64,000 bases of DNA from DASSFG01 sp035547915 (GTDB lineage Bacteria > Planctomycetota > Planctomycetia > Pirellulales > JAICIG01), in contig DASZTS010000024.1 of assembly GCA_035547915.1 (NCBI GenBank), positions 1-64,000 of the forward strand, read 5' to 3'. The stretch's first letter is position 1. Every line of letters begins with the position of its first letter. The translations under genes and the position numbers were made by a program. Shown here piece after piece: positions 6,788 through 15,868 of this stretch. A model generated the notes under the pieces. It was not told where the DNA came from, did not search any database, and saw only the letters and a list, made by a program, of their open reading frames with translations.

Positions 6788-8989
6788 TCAGTTTCGTTCG
6801 GGTTCCCAAGTGCGCGTCTTCTGCGCATCCAAAAATCCCTGGTTGGTGGGCGTGAGCTGCCAGAGTTCGACGGTCTTGAGCGTCGTGGGAGCGCCGATTG
6901 TGAACCCGTGCAGGGTGCGATGATCGCGGGGACCAAGGTGCGCGGCCGCGAGCGCCTGGCGGTCGTTGGCGAAGATTTCGATCAGATACTTGTCGACGAA
7001 GATGCGCAGCTCGACGTCCTCGTCCTCCGCGAGGTCGGAAACCGCGAACGGCGCCTCGGTATCACCGACCCTCAGCGTGCCCGTCTCGGGGCGAAGCACG
7101 ATGGGCAGGCCGCCACCTTGGTCGTCGGCGAAGAGGACGAAGCCGAGCAGCTTTCGCTCGGCCTGCTCGCGCGGAATCGAAATGCGGATCTCCGCGGAAT
7201 CGGCCGGCAGGTCGGCGAGGTGTTGCAATTGGGGCGCGACGACCGGCGGCACGCGGTCGCCGTGGCCGGTGATCGGGTGCGCGAGCACGACATCGCTCAG
7301 CGTCACCGCGTCGGACCGCAGCGATTCGAGTTCCTTCAGCGGCTTGATACGGAGCACGCCGTCGGCCGGCAGAGCGAGTTCTCGCGGCAGCGTCTGGATC
7401 GTCTTGTCGAGCAGCTTGCGGTCGGGGCCGGCCGAGGTGACCCACGCCCACATCACGCGGCGGCCGTCGGGCGTGAGCAGACTCTCCGGGGCGAAGACGT
7501 CGGTGCGGGAGAACAGCCCGAATACCGGTTGATCGTCGCGTCGCCAGTTCATGCGGCCGTGTTTCTCGGGCACGAATTGCTCGGCCTTGGCGTCCCAGTC
7601 GCCGAGGTAGTAACGGCAACCGAGCGGATGGCTGATGCACAGCAACATCCACTTGTCGCCCAGAGGGAAGAAATTCGGACAGGAGATGTCTTCGCCGATC
7701 GTGACCTGCGGTAGCTCGCGCGCCACGAAATCTCCGACGAGCGTCCAGTTCTTGAGGTCCTTCGATTTGAAGAGCGGCGGCTTCGGACCTCCCGAGATGG
7801 CGTAATACGTATCGCCGATGACGAAGCAGTCGGGGTCCCAATGATTCATCTGGGCCTCGGCGCCGTCCTTCGTTTTCACGGAGACCGGATAGGGCTTGTC
7901 CCAGGCCGACAACTTCCTGTCTTTGGCGATGGCGATCTGGTTGCGGCCCGAAGCCTGGCCATGGTAGATGGCGGCGGGCCGCCCTTCCTTGGTGATGAAT
8001 CCCGTGCCGCTGAACATGCCGTGGCCGGTGAAGCTGGGTTGGAGCTTCGTGGTCTGCCATGTCCAATGCAGCATGTCGGGGCTGGTGACGTGCACGAACG
8101 AGAACGACTGCCGGCCCTTCCATGGATGCCCCAGGATGTAATGCAGGTGATAGACACCGTCGAGCTGGAAAGCGGCGTTGGGGTCGCCCGGCAGACTGGG
8201 CCCCCCGGGATGCATGAGGTGGTAGTTCAGGACCCATTCGTCGGAGACATCCGCGCCGGTCGAGAACGGCGTCGGGGCGGCGGTCGGCGGTGTGATCAGA
8301 TAGCTTCCGTCTCCATCCAGCACGAGCCGGCCCGATTCGATGCGCGCCTTGCCCATGAGCTTGGCCGGAGGGAAAGTGCCCATCAGCTCCTCCGCCTTGC
8401 CGTTCTCGAAATCCCACCACGCCAGCGGCTGCGGCTCGGATGGCCGATTGGGCTCGAGCGCCGCAATCTGTGCGGCCGTCAGCGCGATGCCGTAGATCCG
8501 CGCATCGTCGATCGCCCCCGCGAAACAGGCCTGGCCGTTCGCCTCGATGTGCCGCAAGCCGAGCAGCACCGCGCTCGTCTTGCCGAACGCTTGCGGCTGC
8601 GGGATCTCGTAATGGGCATAGACTGTTCCATTGCGATAGATGCCGACCTCTTTGCCCCGATAGACGATCGCGAGCTGCACCAGTGTTTCCGGGCCGGCCG
8701 TTTCGCGCGGCGAAGCGTCCTGCTCGTGCTGCGTCCGGCGATAAAAATCGCTGCCGGCCATCCAACGCGCCGGCGCCAACTCGCCGAAAACGACACCCTC
8801 GAAATGTGACTGCCGGTCATCGATCGTCAGCGCGCTTCCGCCGCGCTGCGTGAGGTTCGCCGGAGATGCCCAGACCACCAGCGTCTTGTCGCCCGTGATT
8901 CCAGGAAAGCTCTCCGCGGCTCGCGCTGCGGGCTGCACCAAGAGTAGCGCTCCGATGAACGCGATAACGGTCCGAGTCGATCGTCGCAT
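6788..8989 (-). CDS. Secreted GH32-like glycoside hydrolase with N-terminal LamG domain
   Basis: 733 residues from ATG 8989. Signal peptide MRRSTRTVIAFIGALLLVQP, cut after AARA. Residues about 35-260 form a LamG/concanavalin-like sandwich (FAGAIDDARIYGIALTAAQI). The second half resembles the GH32 five-bladed propeller of invertases and levanases: GDPNAAFQLDGVYHLHY in place of NDPNG, a later FSGTGFI, HWDPDCF in place of RDP, and EDISCPNFFPLGDKW in place of the WEC motif, then a C-terminal sandwich ending LIEIFANDRQALAA. The acid/base Glu directly before the Cys is Ser here. Fructan or another beta-linked glycan is possible; the substrate is not predictable. Longer in-frame starts upstream encode unrelated-looking Arg-rich sequence and were not used. 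Confidence 0.8.
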   Translation of the reverse strand: MRRSTRTVIAFIGALLLVQPAARAAESFPGITGDKTLVVWASPANLTQRGGSALTIDDRQSHFEGVVFGELAPARWMAGSDFYRRTQHEQDASPRETAGPETLVQLAIVYRGKEVGIYRNGTVYAHYEIPQPQAFGKTSAVLLGLRHIEANGQACFAGAIDDARIYGIALTAAQIAALEPNRPSEPQPLAWWDFENGKAEELMGTFPPAKLMGKARIESGRLVLDGDGSYLITPPTAAPTPFSTGADVSDEWVLNYHLMHPGGPSLPGDPNAAFQLDGVYHLHYILGHPWKGRQSFSFVHVTSPDMLHWTWQTTKLQPSFTGHGMFSGTGFITKEGRPAAIYHGQASGRNQIAIAKDRKLSAWDKPYPVSVKTKDGAEAQMNHWDPDCFVIGDTYYAISGGPKPPLFKSKDLKNWTLVGDFVARELPQVTIGEDISCPNFFPLGDKWMLLCISHPLGCRYYLGDWDAKAEQFVPEKHGRMNWRRDDQPVFGLFSRTDVFAPESLLTPDGRRVMWAWVTSAGPDRKLLDKTIQTLPRELALPADGVLRIKPLKELESLRSDAVTLSDVVLAHPITGHGDRVPPVVAPQLQHLADLPADSAEIRISIPREQAERKLLGFVLFADDQGGGLPIVLRPETGTLRVGDTEAPFAVSDLAEDEDVELRIFVDKYLIEIFANDRQALAAAHLGPRDHRTLHGFTIGAPTTLKTVELWQLTPTNQGFLDAQKTRTWEPERN

Positions 8990-9241
8990 ATTTTTCTGAG
9001 GTTCAGGACGTCTGGCATCGCGCCGCGGGTGAATGCGCCTCGCTCGCCGAGAGGGGTGCAAGTCGATTAATTCTAACCACCGCTGGCTCGCGCCACACGC
9101 GATTCTCCCCTTCGTAGAAGAGGCGTCCCGCCTCTTCACGCGTTCTCCGATCGGCCCACACCCCGCAACTGGACGACGACTAGTTGCTCGCCCAGGCGAA
9201 GGGCGTGATGACGCGCCAATCACGGTGCGGGAAACCAACGA

Positions 9242-9766
9242 TCACCGAGCGGCGACCGGCATGGTTGCTTGCCCGGCCTCGTGATCGAGCAACCAGCGCT
9301 TGCGGATCATCCCGCCCCCGTAGCCGGTGAGCGAACCGTCGGCGCCGATTACGCGATGGCAGGGGACGACGATCGCGACGGGGTTCGAGCCGTTCGCCGC
9401 TCCCACCGCGCGGCTGGCGCCGGGCCTGCCGATCTGGGCCGCAAGCTGCCCATAGGAACAGGCGACGCGCGGGGGAATCTCGCGCAGGGCTCGCCAGACT
9501 TGCCGTTGAAACGGCGTGCCGGCGGTGGCGACGGCCAATCCGTCCAACGCATCGAGCTGCCCGGCAAAATAGCGGTCGAGCGCGTGCGGGATGTTCGCGG
9601 GCGCCGGCTCCGGCCGCAGCTCGAAATCTCCGTAATAACGCCTCAGCAAGCAGTGCATCCTGGCTTCGTAATCTCCGAAGTCCAAGGCCCGCAGGGCGCC
9701 CTCGTCGTCGGTAACGAGCAAGATCGTTCCGATGGGCGATTCGTAGCGATCAAGTCGAAAGTGCAT
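9242..9766 (-). CDS. ogt: Methylated-DNA-protein-cysteine S-methyltransferase
   Basis: 174 residues, a normal length for a single-function O6-alkylguanine repair protein. It has the N-terminal ribonuclease-like part, the helix-turn-helix YGQLAAQIGRPGASRAVGAAN, and the active site VVPCHRVIG with acceptor Cys136, followed by GSLTGYGGG. It transfers the alkyl group from O6-alkylguanine to Cys136 irreversibly. It overlaps the Ada-AlkA fusion gene upstream by 17 bases on the same strand, so the two are translated from one message; this pairing restores the O6-methyltransferase activity the fusion lacks. Confidence 0.95.
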   Translation of the reverse strand: MHFRLDRYESPIGTILLVTDDEGALRALDFGDYEARMHCLLRRYYGDFELRPEPAPANIPHALDRYFAGQLDALDGLAVATAGTPFQRQVWRALREIPPRVACSYGQLAAQIGRPGASRAVGAANGSNPVAIVVPCHRVIGADGSLTGYGGGMIRKRWLLDHEAGQATMPVAAR

Positions 9767-11246
9767 AATCCGGCTCCTGATTCAGTATTTGCAACGCTTC
9801 CTTGTCGGCCATCCACACATGCAACAAAGCATACGCCCGCCAAGGGCGCCAACCTTCCGCGCGCGCTAGCAATTGCGAGCTCGCCAGTTTTTGATTTCCC
9901 CGCGCGAGCCGCCGCTGTAGGCCCACGTCGCCCGCCAGAAAGGCGTCGCTTTCACCCATCGCTCGCATGGCGATGTACTGCGCCGTCCATTCTCCCACGC
10001 CCCGCAAGGAGCGAAGTGAAGCGACCGATTCCGCAAGGTCTCTCTGAGGATCGAAGATCTGCGGATTCGCACCGCACGCAGCGGCAATGGCCAGGAGCGA
10101 TTCCACGCGGGCCATCGGGATGCCCAATTCGCGGATCGCTTCCCGTTGCAGTTGCTCCGGCCGGGGGAAGAGTCGCGAAAGACCGACGTGCTCCGCCTCG
10201 ACCAGCGGTAGCGGGCTGCCCAAACGAATCGCCAGTTGACCGAGCAATCGCGTCGCTCCTTTGAGCGTAATCTGCTGACCGATCACCGCCCGCACCGCGA
10301 CCTCAAAGCCGTCCCAGCCGCCGGGCACGCGCAGTCCGGGCCGCGCTCGCACCAGCGGGGCCAAGTCGGCATCCTGCGACAGCACCCGAGCAATGGAATG
10401 CGGATCTGCCGCCAGATCGAATTGCCGCCGTAAGCGAGTAATGAGAGACGGCAGCACTTCCAATCGTGGGATGCGGAAAACGACCCGCAACGATGATTGT
10501 TCCGGGGCGTCCGAAACGCACACGGTTCCCGCCTGCCCGTCCAGATCGACGGTCCGCATGTAGGCGTTGCCCGAGATCGTTTCCACCTCGGCAATGGCCC
10601 GCGTCCGCAGGAATTCGAGCATCTTCTGCCAGTCGTACGGGGACTGATAGGGGAGCAAGATCGACAGATCGGCCGACGACGACGCCAATTCGCGACGCCG
10701 AATGGCGCTAGGAGGGCGCCCATAGAGCTTCTGAAACGTCTCGTTGAATCGCCGCACGCTTCCGAAGCCGCTGGCCAGGGCTACGTCGATCATCGACAAC
10801 TGCGTCTGATGGATCAATTGCTTGGCCAGCAGCACGCGCCGCGTCTGGGCCATCGTGATCGGCGAGGCACCGACGTGCTGCCGCAACAACCGCCGCAGTT
10901 GACGATCTCCGATACCCAGCCGCTCGGCCAGCGACGCCACGTTCCCCTCGTCGAGGGCGCCGGCTTCGATCAGCTTCCAGGCCCGCGAGACCGTGGCCAG
11001 CGTTCCCTGCCAGGCGTCGAGCTGCGGAGAACTCTCCGGCCTACAGCGGAGACACGGACGAAATCCGGCTTCCTGGGCGGCCGCCGCGGTCGGCACGAAC
11101 ACGCAGTTTTCGAACTTCGGCGGGCGGGTCGGGCAGATCGGCCGGCAGTAGATCCCGGTCGTTCGCACGCAGGTGAAAAAGCGACCATCGTAACGCGCAT
11201 CGCGAGCCAGCACGGCCCGATAACAAGCTTTGGGTTCCAGACTCAT
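9750..11246 (-). CDS. alkA: Ada-type regulator fused to AlkA 3-methyladenine DNA glycosylase
   Basis: 498 residues in three parts. Residues 1-80: Ada zinc domain with four cysteines (IYCRPICP and CLRCRPE); in Ada the first accepts methyl from phosphotriesters. Residues about 85-190: AraC-type helix-turn-helix (LAERLGIGDRQLRRLLRQHVG; IDVALASGFGSVRRFNETFQKLYG). Residues about 200-490: AlkA N-terminal domain plus HhH-GPD glycosylase (RAVIGQQITLKGATRLLGQL, LRSLRGVGEWTAQYIAMRAMG, catalytic Asp in AFLAGDVGLQRRL). It should excise alkylated bases and activate its own operon after methyl damage. The same layout, with ogt next door, is known in mycobacteria. The ATG follows a weak site. Confidence 0.93.
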   Translation of the reverse strand: MSLEPKACYRAVLARDARYDGRFFTCVRTTGIYCRPICPTRPPKFENCVFVPTAAAAQEAGFRPCLRCRPESSPQLDAWQGTLATVSRAWKLIEAGALDEGNVASLAERLGIGDRQLRRLLRQHVGASPITMAQTRRVLLAKQLIHQTQLSMIDVALASGFGSVRRFNETFQKLYGRPPSAIRRRELASSSADLSILLPYQSPYDWQKMLEFLRTRAIAEVETISGNAYMRTVDLDGQAGTVCVSDAPEQSSLRVVFRIPRLEVLPSLITRLRRQFDLAADPHSIARVLSQDADLAPLVRARPGLRVPGGWDGFEVAVRAVIGQQITLKGATRLLGQLAIRLGSPLPLVEAEHVGLSRLFPRPEQLQREAIRELGIPMARVESLLAIAAACGANPQIFDPQRDLAESVASLRSLRGVGEWTAQYIAMRAMGESDAFLAGDVGLQRRLARGNQKLASSQLLARAEGWRPWRAYALLHVWMADKEALQILNQEPDYALST

Positions 11247-11308
11247 AATGAGTCATTTTACCGGAGCCGCCGTCGTCGTCTGGCGGTTTTCGGACATCAA
11301 TGGCCCGG

Positions 11309-13894
11309 TCATTGATCGAGCGACGGCGAATCGGCTGACGTGGCGCTGGGGGAGTCAGACGGTGTCCCGTTGCTGAGCTTCGGAGCTACTCGGATCAATC
11401 GAGTGAACCAGTCTCCCTTCGTGGGCGCCGGGCCGGGAGGCAAGGCACCGAGGTAGGCGGGCCACGCGCCCCCGATGCCGCGGTTCGCTTCGTCGCAATT
11501 GGAGGCCAGGCGCAGATAGTCCGAACTACTCGGATCTTGCGAAAGGTAGGTCGGCGCGCCGACGAAATCGTCCGACGATTTTGGAAACTGATCGCTCAAT
11601 TCGGGTGCTTGCGCATATTCGTTGTGCCCCACCTGCCAACCTCGTACGGCTGCCGGCAACGACTCGAGCGCGCCATCGCCCGCGACGGTGATGCCCGTGC
11701 GAAACAGGTTGTTGCGCACGACGACCCCCGTCGCGGTCAACTTCCGCGAAGCGAGCATCCAGGCTCCCACCGTGTTGTTGTAGATTTCCAGGCGATCGAT
11801 GCCATCCTCGTGGTAGAGGGTAAAGGCATCGCTCGCGGTGGTGTCGAATACATTGTGTCGCAGGACGGTCCTTTGACGGGGCCCATAGAGGCACAGCGCC
11901 GTGCGACGGAACCAACTGCGCTCGATGACGGCCACCGGCTGCGCGGGCCGCTCCGAAGTATTGATGAAGGGCGCCGTATCGAATAGGCATTCGCGCACGT
12001 GGCACACGGCCCCGGGAGGCGCCGTACCGATCCACACGACCATCAGCTCTTGCGTCGGTGGCCGTTCGCTGCTGAAGTGGCAATTCTCGATGAGAAGATC
12101 GCCGTCTAAGGTGCAATGCACCCAGTAGGTGGCGATGCCAAGTTGTTTGAGGTCATCGGCGACGAAGGAGATGCCGTGGAGTCGAAAACCTCGAACTCCG
12201 GCGAAGTAGTGAAAATCGGCCGTGTCGGCTGGCCCGAACGTTCGACGATTGGGACCCGGTTCGATGATCGTGCCGGCGCGGCTGATCAATCCCACGTCCC
12301 GCGGATTGGCCAACAGCAACGTCTCCCGATAAGGCCCACGGTCGAGCACCTCGACCGCCTCGCCGGGTTGCAGGGCATCCAGCGCTGCCTGGATCGTCTG
12401 GAACTGTCCGCTGCCGTCTTTCGCGACGGTGAGCACCTTGCGGCCCGCCAGCCACTGATCGAGGGACGGCGGTTCAGAGACAGCGAGGGGTCGGTCATCC
12501 TCCTCGTCAGCCCGTGCAGCTCGGCTGCCGTGCGCCGGGACCACGGAGACGCTGCCCTCCTCGGGTACCGGGTAACGGCCTACTTCGTGGCCGTCCTTGT
12601 TACGGATGATGACGATGATGCCGGCCAACAACCCGGCGGCGGCTGCGGCAGCGGCGACCACCCAAGGCCAGCGGCGCCGCCGTTGCCCGGATGGCTGCAC
12701 GTTGGAAGCTTTGGCTGGACGGCGAGCGTTTTGCTCGATCGCCCGAATTGCTTCCACGACGGCTTCGGCCGAAGCCGGCCGATCGCCCTGAGTCTTGGCC
12801 AACAAGCGCATGATCAGGTCGGAAAACTCTGGCGAGATGGCCGGATTGATCTGCCGCGGAGGAGCGGGCGTGCGCAGGGCGAGCGAGGTCAAGACGGCCA
12901 ACATGTTAGGACCATCGAATGGCCCAACGCCCGTCGCCATGCGATAGAGCACCGCCCCCAAGCTGAACAGGTCGCTGCGCGGGTCGACCGCGTCGCCACG
13001 GGCCTGTTCGGGGGACATGAAGGCGGGAGTGCCGAGGATCACACCCGTTTGCGTCAGATGGCTCTCGTCGGCAGTCGCTTGGGCCAACCCGAAGTCGACC
13101 AACTTCACCCACCCGCCGTCGGCTTCCAGCCAGGTATTGGCGGGCTTGATGTCGCGATGAATCAGACCGCGGCGGTGCGCCACGGCGAGAGCCTCCGCCA
13201 TCTGCCGACCGACGCGCAGACATTCGGCCTCGGGCAGCGCCCCCTCCCGGCGCAGCGTATCGGTCAACGTTTCACCATGCAGCAATTGCATGGCGAGGAA
13301 GGGCAGACCGCGGTGCTCGCCCACCTGGTAGACCGTAACAATGTGCGAGTGATCGATGGCGGCCGCGGCACGTGCCTCGCGCAGAAACCGTTCGCGGTGT
13401 TCGCGGAGCTTCGCCAGCGACGGCTTCATGACCTTCAAGGCCACACGGCGGCGGAGCTGCGTATCCTCCGCCTCCCAAACCAAACCCATGCCGCCCGCGC
13501 CAAGTACGCGCAACACACGGTATGCTCCGAAGCGTCCTAGCTCCTCTTCCGATTCGGGCGGCGAGAGGATTTGGCCGAAATCCCAACCCTCCAACGTATT
13601 CTCATTCCCGGAGGAGAGTGTTTCGCCGTGGACCGTCGAGCGATCCGGCAGGCGCAACATCCCCACGCGGTCGGCGATCTCGATGACGGCTTGCTCGTCG
13701 GCCAATTCGGCCGCTGTGCGCGCGATCGCGTCGAGTTTGGGTTCGTTGGCGAAGCGTAAACTACGCGCCACGTGGCAACAGCGCGGGCAACCGAGCAAGT
13801 GATGCTCCAGGTCGACGGCCGTATCGTCGGGCAAGAAGCCTTCCAGCAACCGCTCGAGGGTGTTCTGGTCGGGGCAGTTCGCAAAGTCGGCCAT
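11309..13894 (-). CDS. Receptor Ser/Thr protein kinase with anti-sigma-like zinc finger and extracellular beta-helix
   Basis: 861 residues. Residues 1-45: a zinc finger of the anti-sigma type (Cys7; H-x3-C-x2-C at His32, Cys36, Cys39). Residues 125-386: Hanks-type kinase with the glycine loop LGAGGMGLVWEAE, Lys154, HRDIKPAN (Asp248), DFG (Asp267) and MSPEQARG. Residues 410-430: one transmembrane helix after RRRRWP. The outside part starts GSGQFQTIQAALDALQPGEA and continues in strand-rich repeats (residues about 490-770), a right-handed beta-helix like pectate-lyase folds. ATG 13894 was chosen since the zinc finger begins right there. The ECF sigma gene lies upstream on the same strand, so the kinase probably senses an outside ligand and controls it. 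Confidence 0.9.
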   Translation of the reverse strand: MADFANCPDQNTLERLLEGFLPDDTAVDLEHHLLGCPRCCHVARSLRFANEPKLDAIARTAAELADEQAVIEIADRVGMLRLPDRSTVHGETLSSGNENTLEGWDFGQILSPPESEEELGRFGAYRVLRVLGAGGMGLVWEAEDTQLRRRVALKVMKPSLAKLREHRERFLREARAAAAIDHSHIVTVYQVGEHRGLPFLAMQLLHGETLTDTLRREGALPEAECLRVGRQMAEALAVAHRRGLIHRDIKPANTWLEADGGWVKLVDFGLAQATADESHLTQTGVILGTPAFMSPEQARGDAVDPRSDLFSLGAVLYRMATGVGPFDGPNMLAVLTSLALRTPAPPRQINPAISPEFSDLIMRLLAKTQGDRPASAEAVVEAIRAIEQNARRPAKASNVQPSGQRRRRWPWVVAAAAAAAGLLAGIIVIIRNKDGHEVGRYPVPEEGSVSVVPAHGSRAARADEEDDRPLAVSEPPSLDQWLAGRKVLTVAKDGSGQFQTIQAALDALQPGEAVEVLDRGPYRETLLLANPRDVGLISRAGTIIEPGPNRRTFGPADTADFHYFAGVRGFRLHGISFVADDLKQLGIATYWVHCTLDGDLLIENCHFSSERPPTQELMVVWIGTAPPGAVCHVRECLFDTAPFINTSERPAQPVAVIERSWFRRTALCLYGPRQRTVLRHNVFDTTASDAFTLYHEDGIDRLEIYNNTVGAWMLASRKLTATGVVVRNNLFRTGITVAGDGALESLPAAVRGWQVGHNEYAQAPELSDQFPKSSDDFVGAPTYLSQDPSSSDYLRLASNCDEANRGIGGAWPAYLGALPPGPAPTKGDWFTRLIRVAPKLSNGTPSDSPSATSADSPSLDQ

Positions 13895-14067
13895 TGCAAA
13901 CTCTTGTGCTTGACTCGCTACCAGGCGGACGGGCAGATCTTGCCGGCCACCAATAGTCGGTCGGGGCAGTTCACTTCTCAAATTGCCACAATGATTCTTA
14001 TCAGTCTGTTCGCCCATATCATAGTACGTGACGAATCGACAAAACCTTGCGCGCCGGCGGCTTAGCC
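13895..14067. other. Leader region of the kinase gene
   Basis: No independent gene. The kinase frame stays open upstream to 14083 on the minus strand, but the encoded residues lack family character. It carries the kinase ribosome-binding region (weak) and abuts repeat copy A. Confidence 0.4.
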
Positions 14068-14174
14068 CTAGAGCGGCTGGCAAAACGCGGAAGTCGGAAC
14101 GCCGTGGGGCAAAAATCGGCCGTCAAACACCGATTTTATCGAAGCTCGATTCGGTTTCTGTCGGTTGCTACTAG
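14068..14174 (-). repeat. Palindromic intergenic repeat, copy A
   Basis: 107 bp. Begins CTAGAGCGGCTGGCAAAAC and ends TGTCGGTTGCTACTAG; shares GGAAGTCGGAA, AAAAATCGGCCG and GATTCGGTTT with the reverse complement of the copy at 31944 and with copy B. The central stem is AAAATCGG / CCGATTTT. It lies between the sigma gene end and the kinase gene start. Confidence 0.8.
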
Positions 14175-14255
14175 GCTCAGAGGTATCCGGCGGCCGTGAG
14201 GTCGGTCGGTCCGTGATCGGGGTAGGGCTGCATGCCCATCGAACGCTCGGCATCG

Positions 14256-14819
14256 CTAATCGAGAAATCCGGCCAGCTCCTTCCGCAAGCGTCGCATCAC
14301 GCGGCACTTGGCGACATACACCCCGTTCTCCGTGATGCCCATCTCGGCGGCGATCTCCGCGGCCGGCCGGCCGGCGACGACGAATTCCCAGCAGGCCTTC
14401 CACGTGGCTTGCTGAAACTCGTCGTGCATGATCTTCAACGCCGTGGCCGCCAAGAACATCTGATGCTCGCGTTCCCAACCGTTCGGATCGTCGACCTGAT
14501 CGACCGCGCTCTCGAGCTTGGCCTGGTCTGGGTCGCGCGGCAGCGATTTGCGTCGCAGCCGGTCGCGTGCCTTGTTCACCACCACCGTCCGCAACCAGCC
14601 ACGAAAGCTGCGTTGGGTGTCGTAGTTGAATCGCGGCAGGGCCTCGACCAAGAGTACGAACACGTCTTGGACCACATCGGCGTCGTCGGGAGGACGGATG
14701 CCCGCTTGGCGCACCCAATGGAAGAGCAACGGAGTATAGAGCGCCGCGAAGCGACGCCAGTCGTGGTCGGTCGCCGTCTGCCGGAGCCGCTGTAGAAGGC
14801 TGACAGAAGTCGTGTGCAC
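14256..14819 (-). CDS. ECF RNA polymerase sigma factor
   Basis: 187 residues, GTG start. Region 2 includes ADVVQDVFVLLVEALPRF and FRGWLRTVVVNKARDRLRR; region 4 has the helix-turn-helix PAAEIAAEMGITENGVYVAKCRVMRRLRKELAG. There is no extra C-terminal domain. Planctomycetes carry many such factors paired with receptor kinases, and the kinase gene follows on the same strand after 361 bases including repeat A. The zinc finger at the kinase N-terminus is the plausible docking or anti-sigma module. Target promoters are unknown. Confidence 0.9.
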   Translation of the reverse strand: MHTTSVSLLQRLRQTATDHDWRRFAALYTPLLFHWVRQAGIRPPDDADVVQDVFVLLVEALPRFNYDTQRSFRGWLRTVVVNKARDRLRRKSLPRDPDQAKLESAVDQVDDPNGWEREHQMFLAATALKIMHDEFQQATWKACWEFVVAGRPAAEIAAEMGITENGVYVAKCRVMRRLRKELAGFLD

Positions 14820-14997
14820 GGAAGGGCCAAATTGAGATGCGATTTGCCGCGTCGGGGGGCTCGGCCCGCACCGGTCGATCCATTGTCGGCAGAGCGAAAG
14901 CGCAAATCAATCCCCGTGGCCGCGCGGTCGCGATGACGCTCAAGCGGCGTCGAACAAAACCGCAAGAATTAATCAGGCTCACATCGCCGTTTTTCTT

Positions 14998-15549
14998 CTA
15001 CTGGTCCGCCGGCACTAACGAAAACTGCAATTGAGCCACGCCGTCGATCTCGAAATGCTCGATCCGGAAAGCGTGGCGACCGGCCGATCGTTTCAGCGTT
15101 GCCACATCTTCGGTCGGCGGGTGCCACGTCCAGTTCTCGATCACCGCTGCGCCGTCGATCGAGAGGCGGATGCCGTCATCCGAAATAGTTTGAAAACGGT
15201 AGCTGCCGGCGGGCAACTCGATCTCGGCGGTCGCCACCGTGGCGAAGTGGTCGGCTGGCACACGATCGCTCGGCGCCGCCGTACCCCAAGCGAAGTCGAC
15301 GCGCGGAAGCTTGCGCTCATCGAGTACCGGGCCGGTGAGCACCTCCTTCCAATCGGCCGGCGCCTTCTGCGGGCCCACCCGATTCCAACGGTAGAACTTC
15401 ACGTCCCAATCGGCGAACAGCAGTAAACCCGAGACCGCGAGCGATTCCTGCCGCTCTGGTAATTCCACGGCAAACGAGAAGGCTTGCGGATGCTTGTCGT
15501 GGCCGTCCACCCGGAGGACCGCCGGCAACGTGCCCGACCGCGCCGACAA
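14998..15549 (-). pseudogene. PA14-domain fragment, probable 5'-truncated gene
   Basis: The reading frame of 183 codons encodes most of a PA14 carbohydrate-binding-type domain: LLLFADWDVKFYRW, IELPAGSYRFQTISDDGIRL (the hallmark YxFxxxSDDGxRL), VIENWTWH and HAFRIEHFEIDGVAQLQF near the end. No good start exists; the first usable codon is a TTG inside the domain. Upstream, in frame, NIRDLRGQIEL is separated from MAG by TGA, and another stop precedes that. PA14 domains normally sit on the C-terminus of larger secreted enzymes in planctomycetes, so this is most likely the surviving end of one. A stand-alone domain started at TTG cannot be excluded. Confidence 0.6.
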
Positions 15550-15763
15550 TTCGATCTGGCCGCGAAGGTCGCGAATGTTTCAGCCCGCCATGATAGCCTA
15601 ACTGAGCACACGCGACGCGATCCTGAGCCTCGTCACGGTAGGGAATCTCCCTTAGCAATGCCGGCGAGTTGTCCGGTGTGGCTCGCCTGATTAGGCTGAA
15701 CCGGCCCCGACTCGCACTCAACTAACCAAACGCCCCAGACGATGCGGAACGTCAAACTGCCGA

Positions 15764-15868
15764 TAAGAGCGGCTGACGAAATCCGGAAGTCGGAGCGCCA
15801 TGGGCAAAAAATCGGCCGTGAAACGCCGATTTTTGTGGAGCGAGATCTGGTTTTGTCGGTTGCTCTAA
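15764..15868 (-). repeat. Palindromic intergenic repeat, copy B
   Basis: 105 bp. TAAGAGCGGCTGACGAAAT at one end and TTGTCGGTTGCTCTAA at the other; same orientation as copy A. The central stem is a perfect 10-bp pair AAAAATCGGC / GCCGATTTTT. It overlaps the 5' end of the hydrolase gene at 15853 and contains GGAG at 15838-15841, a plausible ribosome-binding site for that gene. Confidence 0.8.

Noticed and set aside
12116..13540. 474-codon plus-strand open frame opposite the receptor kinase gene
   Set aside because: Exactly antisense to a gene with clear kinase motifs; Arg/Gly/Asp-rich composition typical of mirror frames in GC-rich DNA, with no recognisable domain.
15742..15852. N-terminal extension of the alpha/beta hydrolase from ATG 15742
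   Set aside because: Most of it is translated repeat copy B and it would place about 40 charged residues before the signal peptide.
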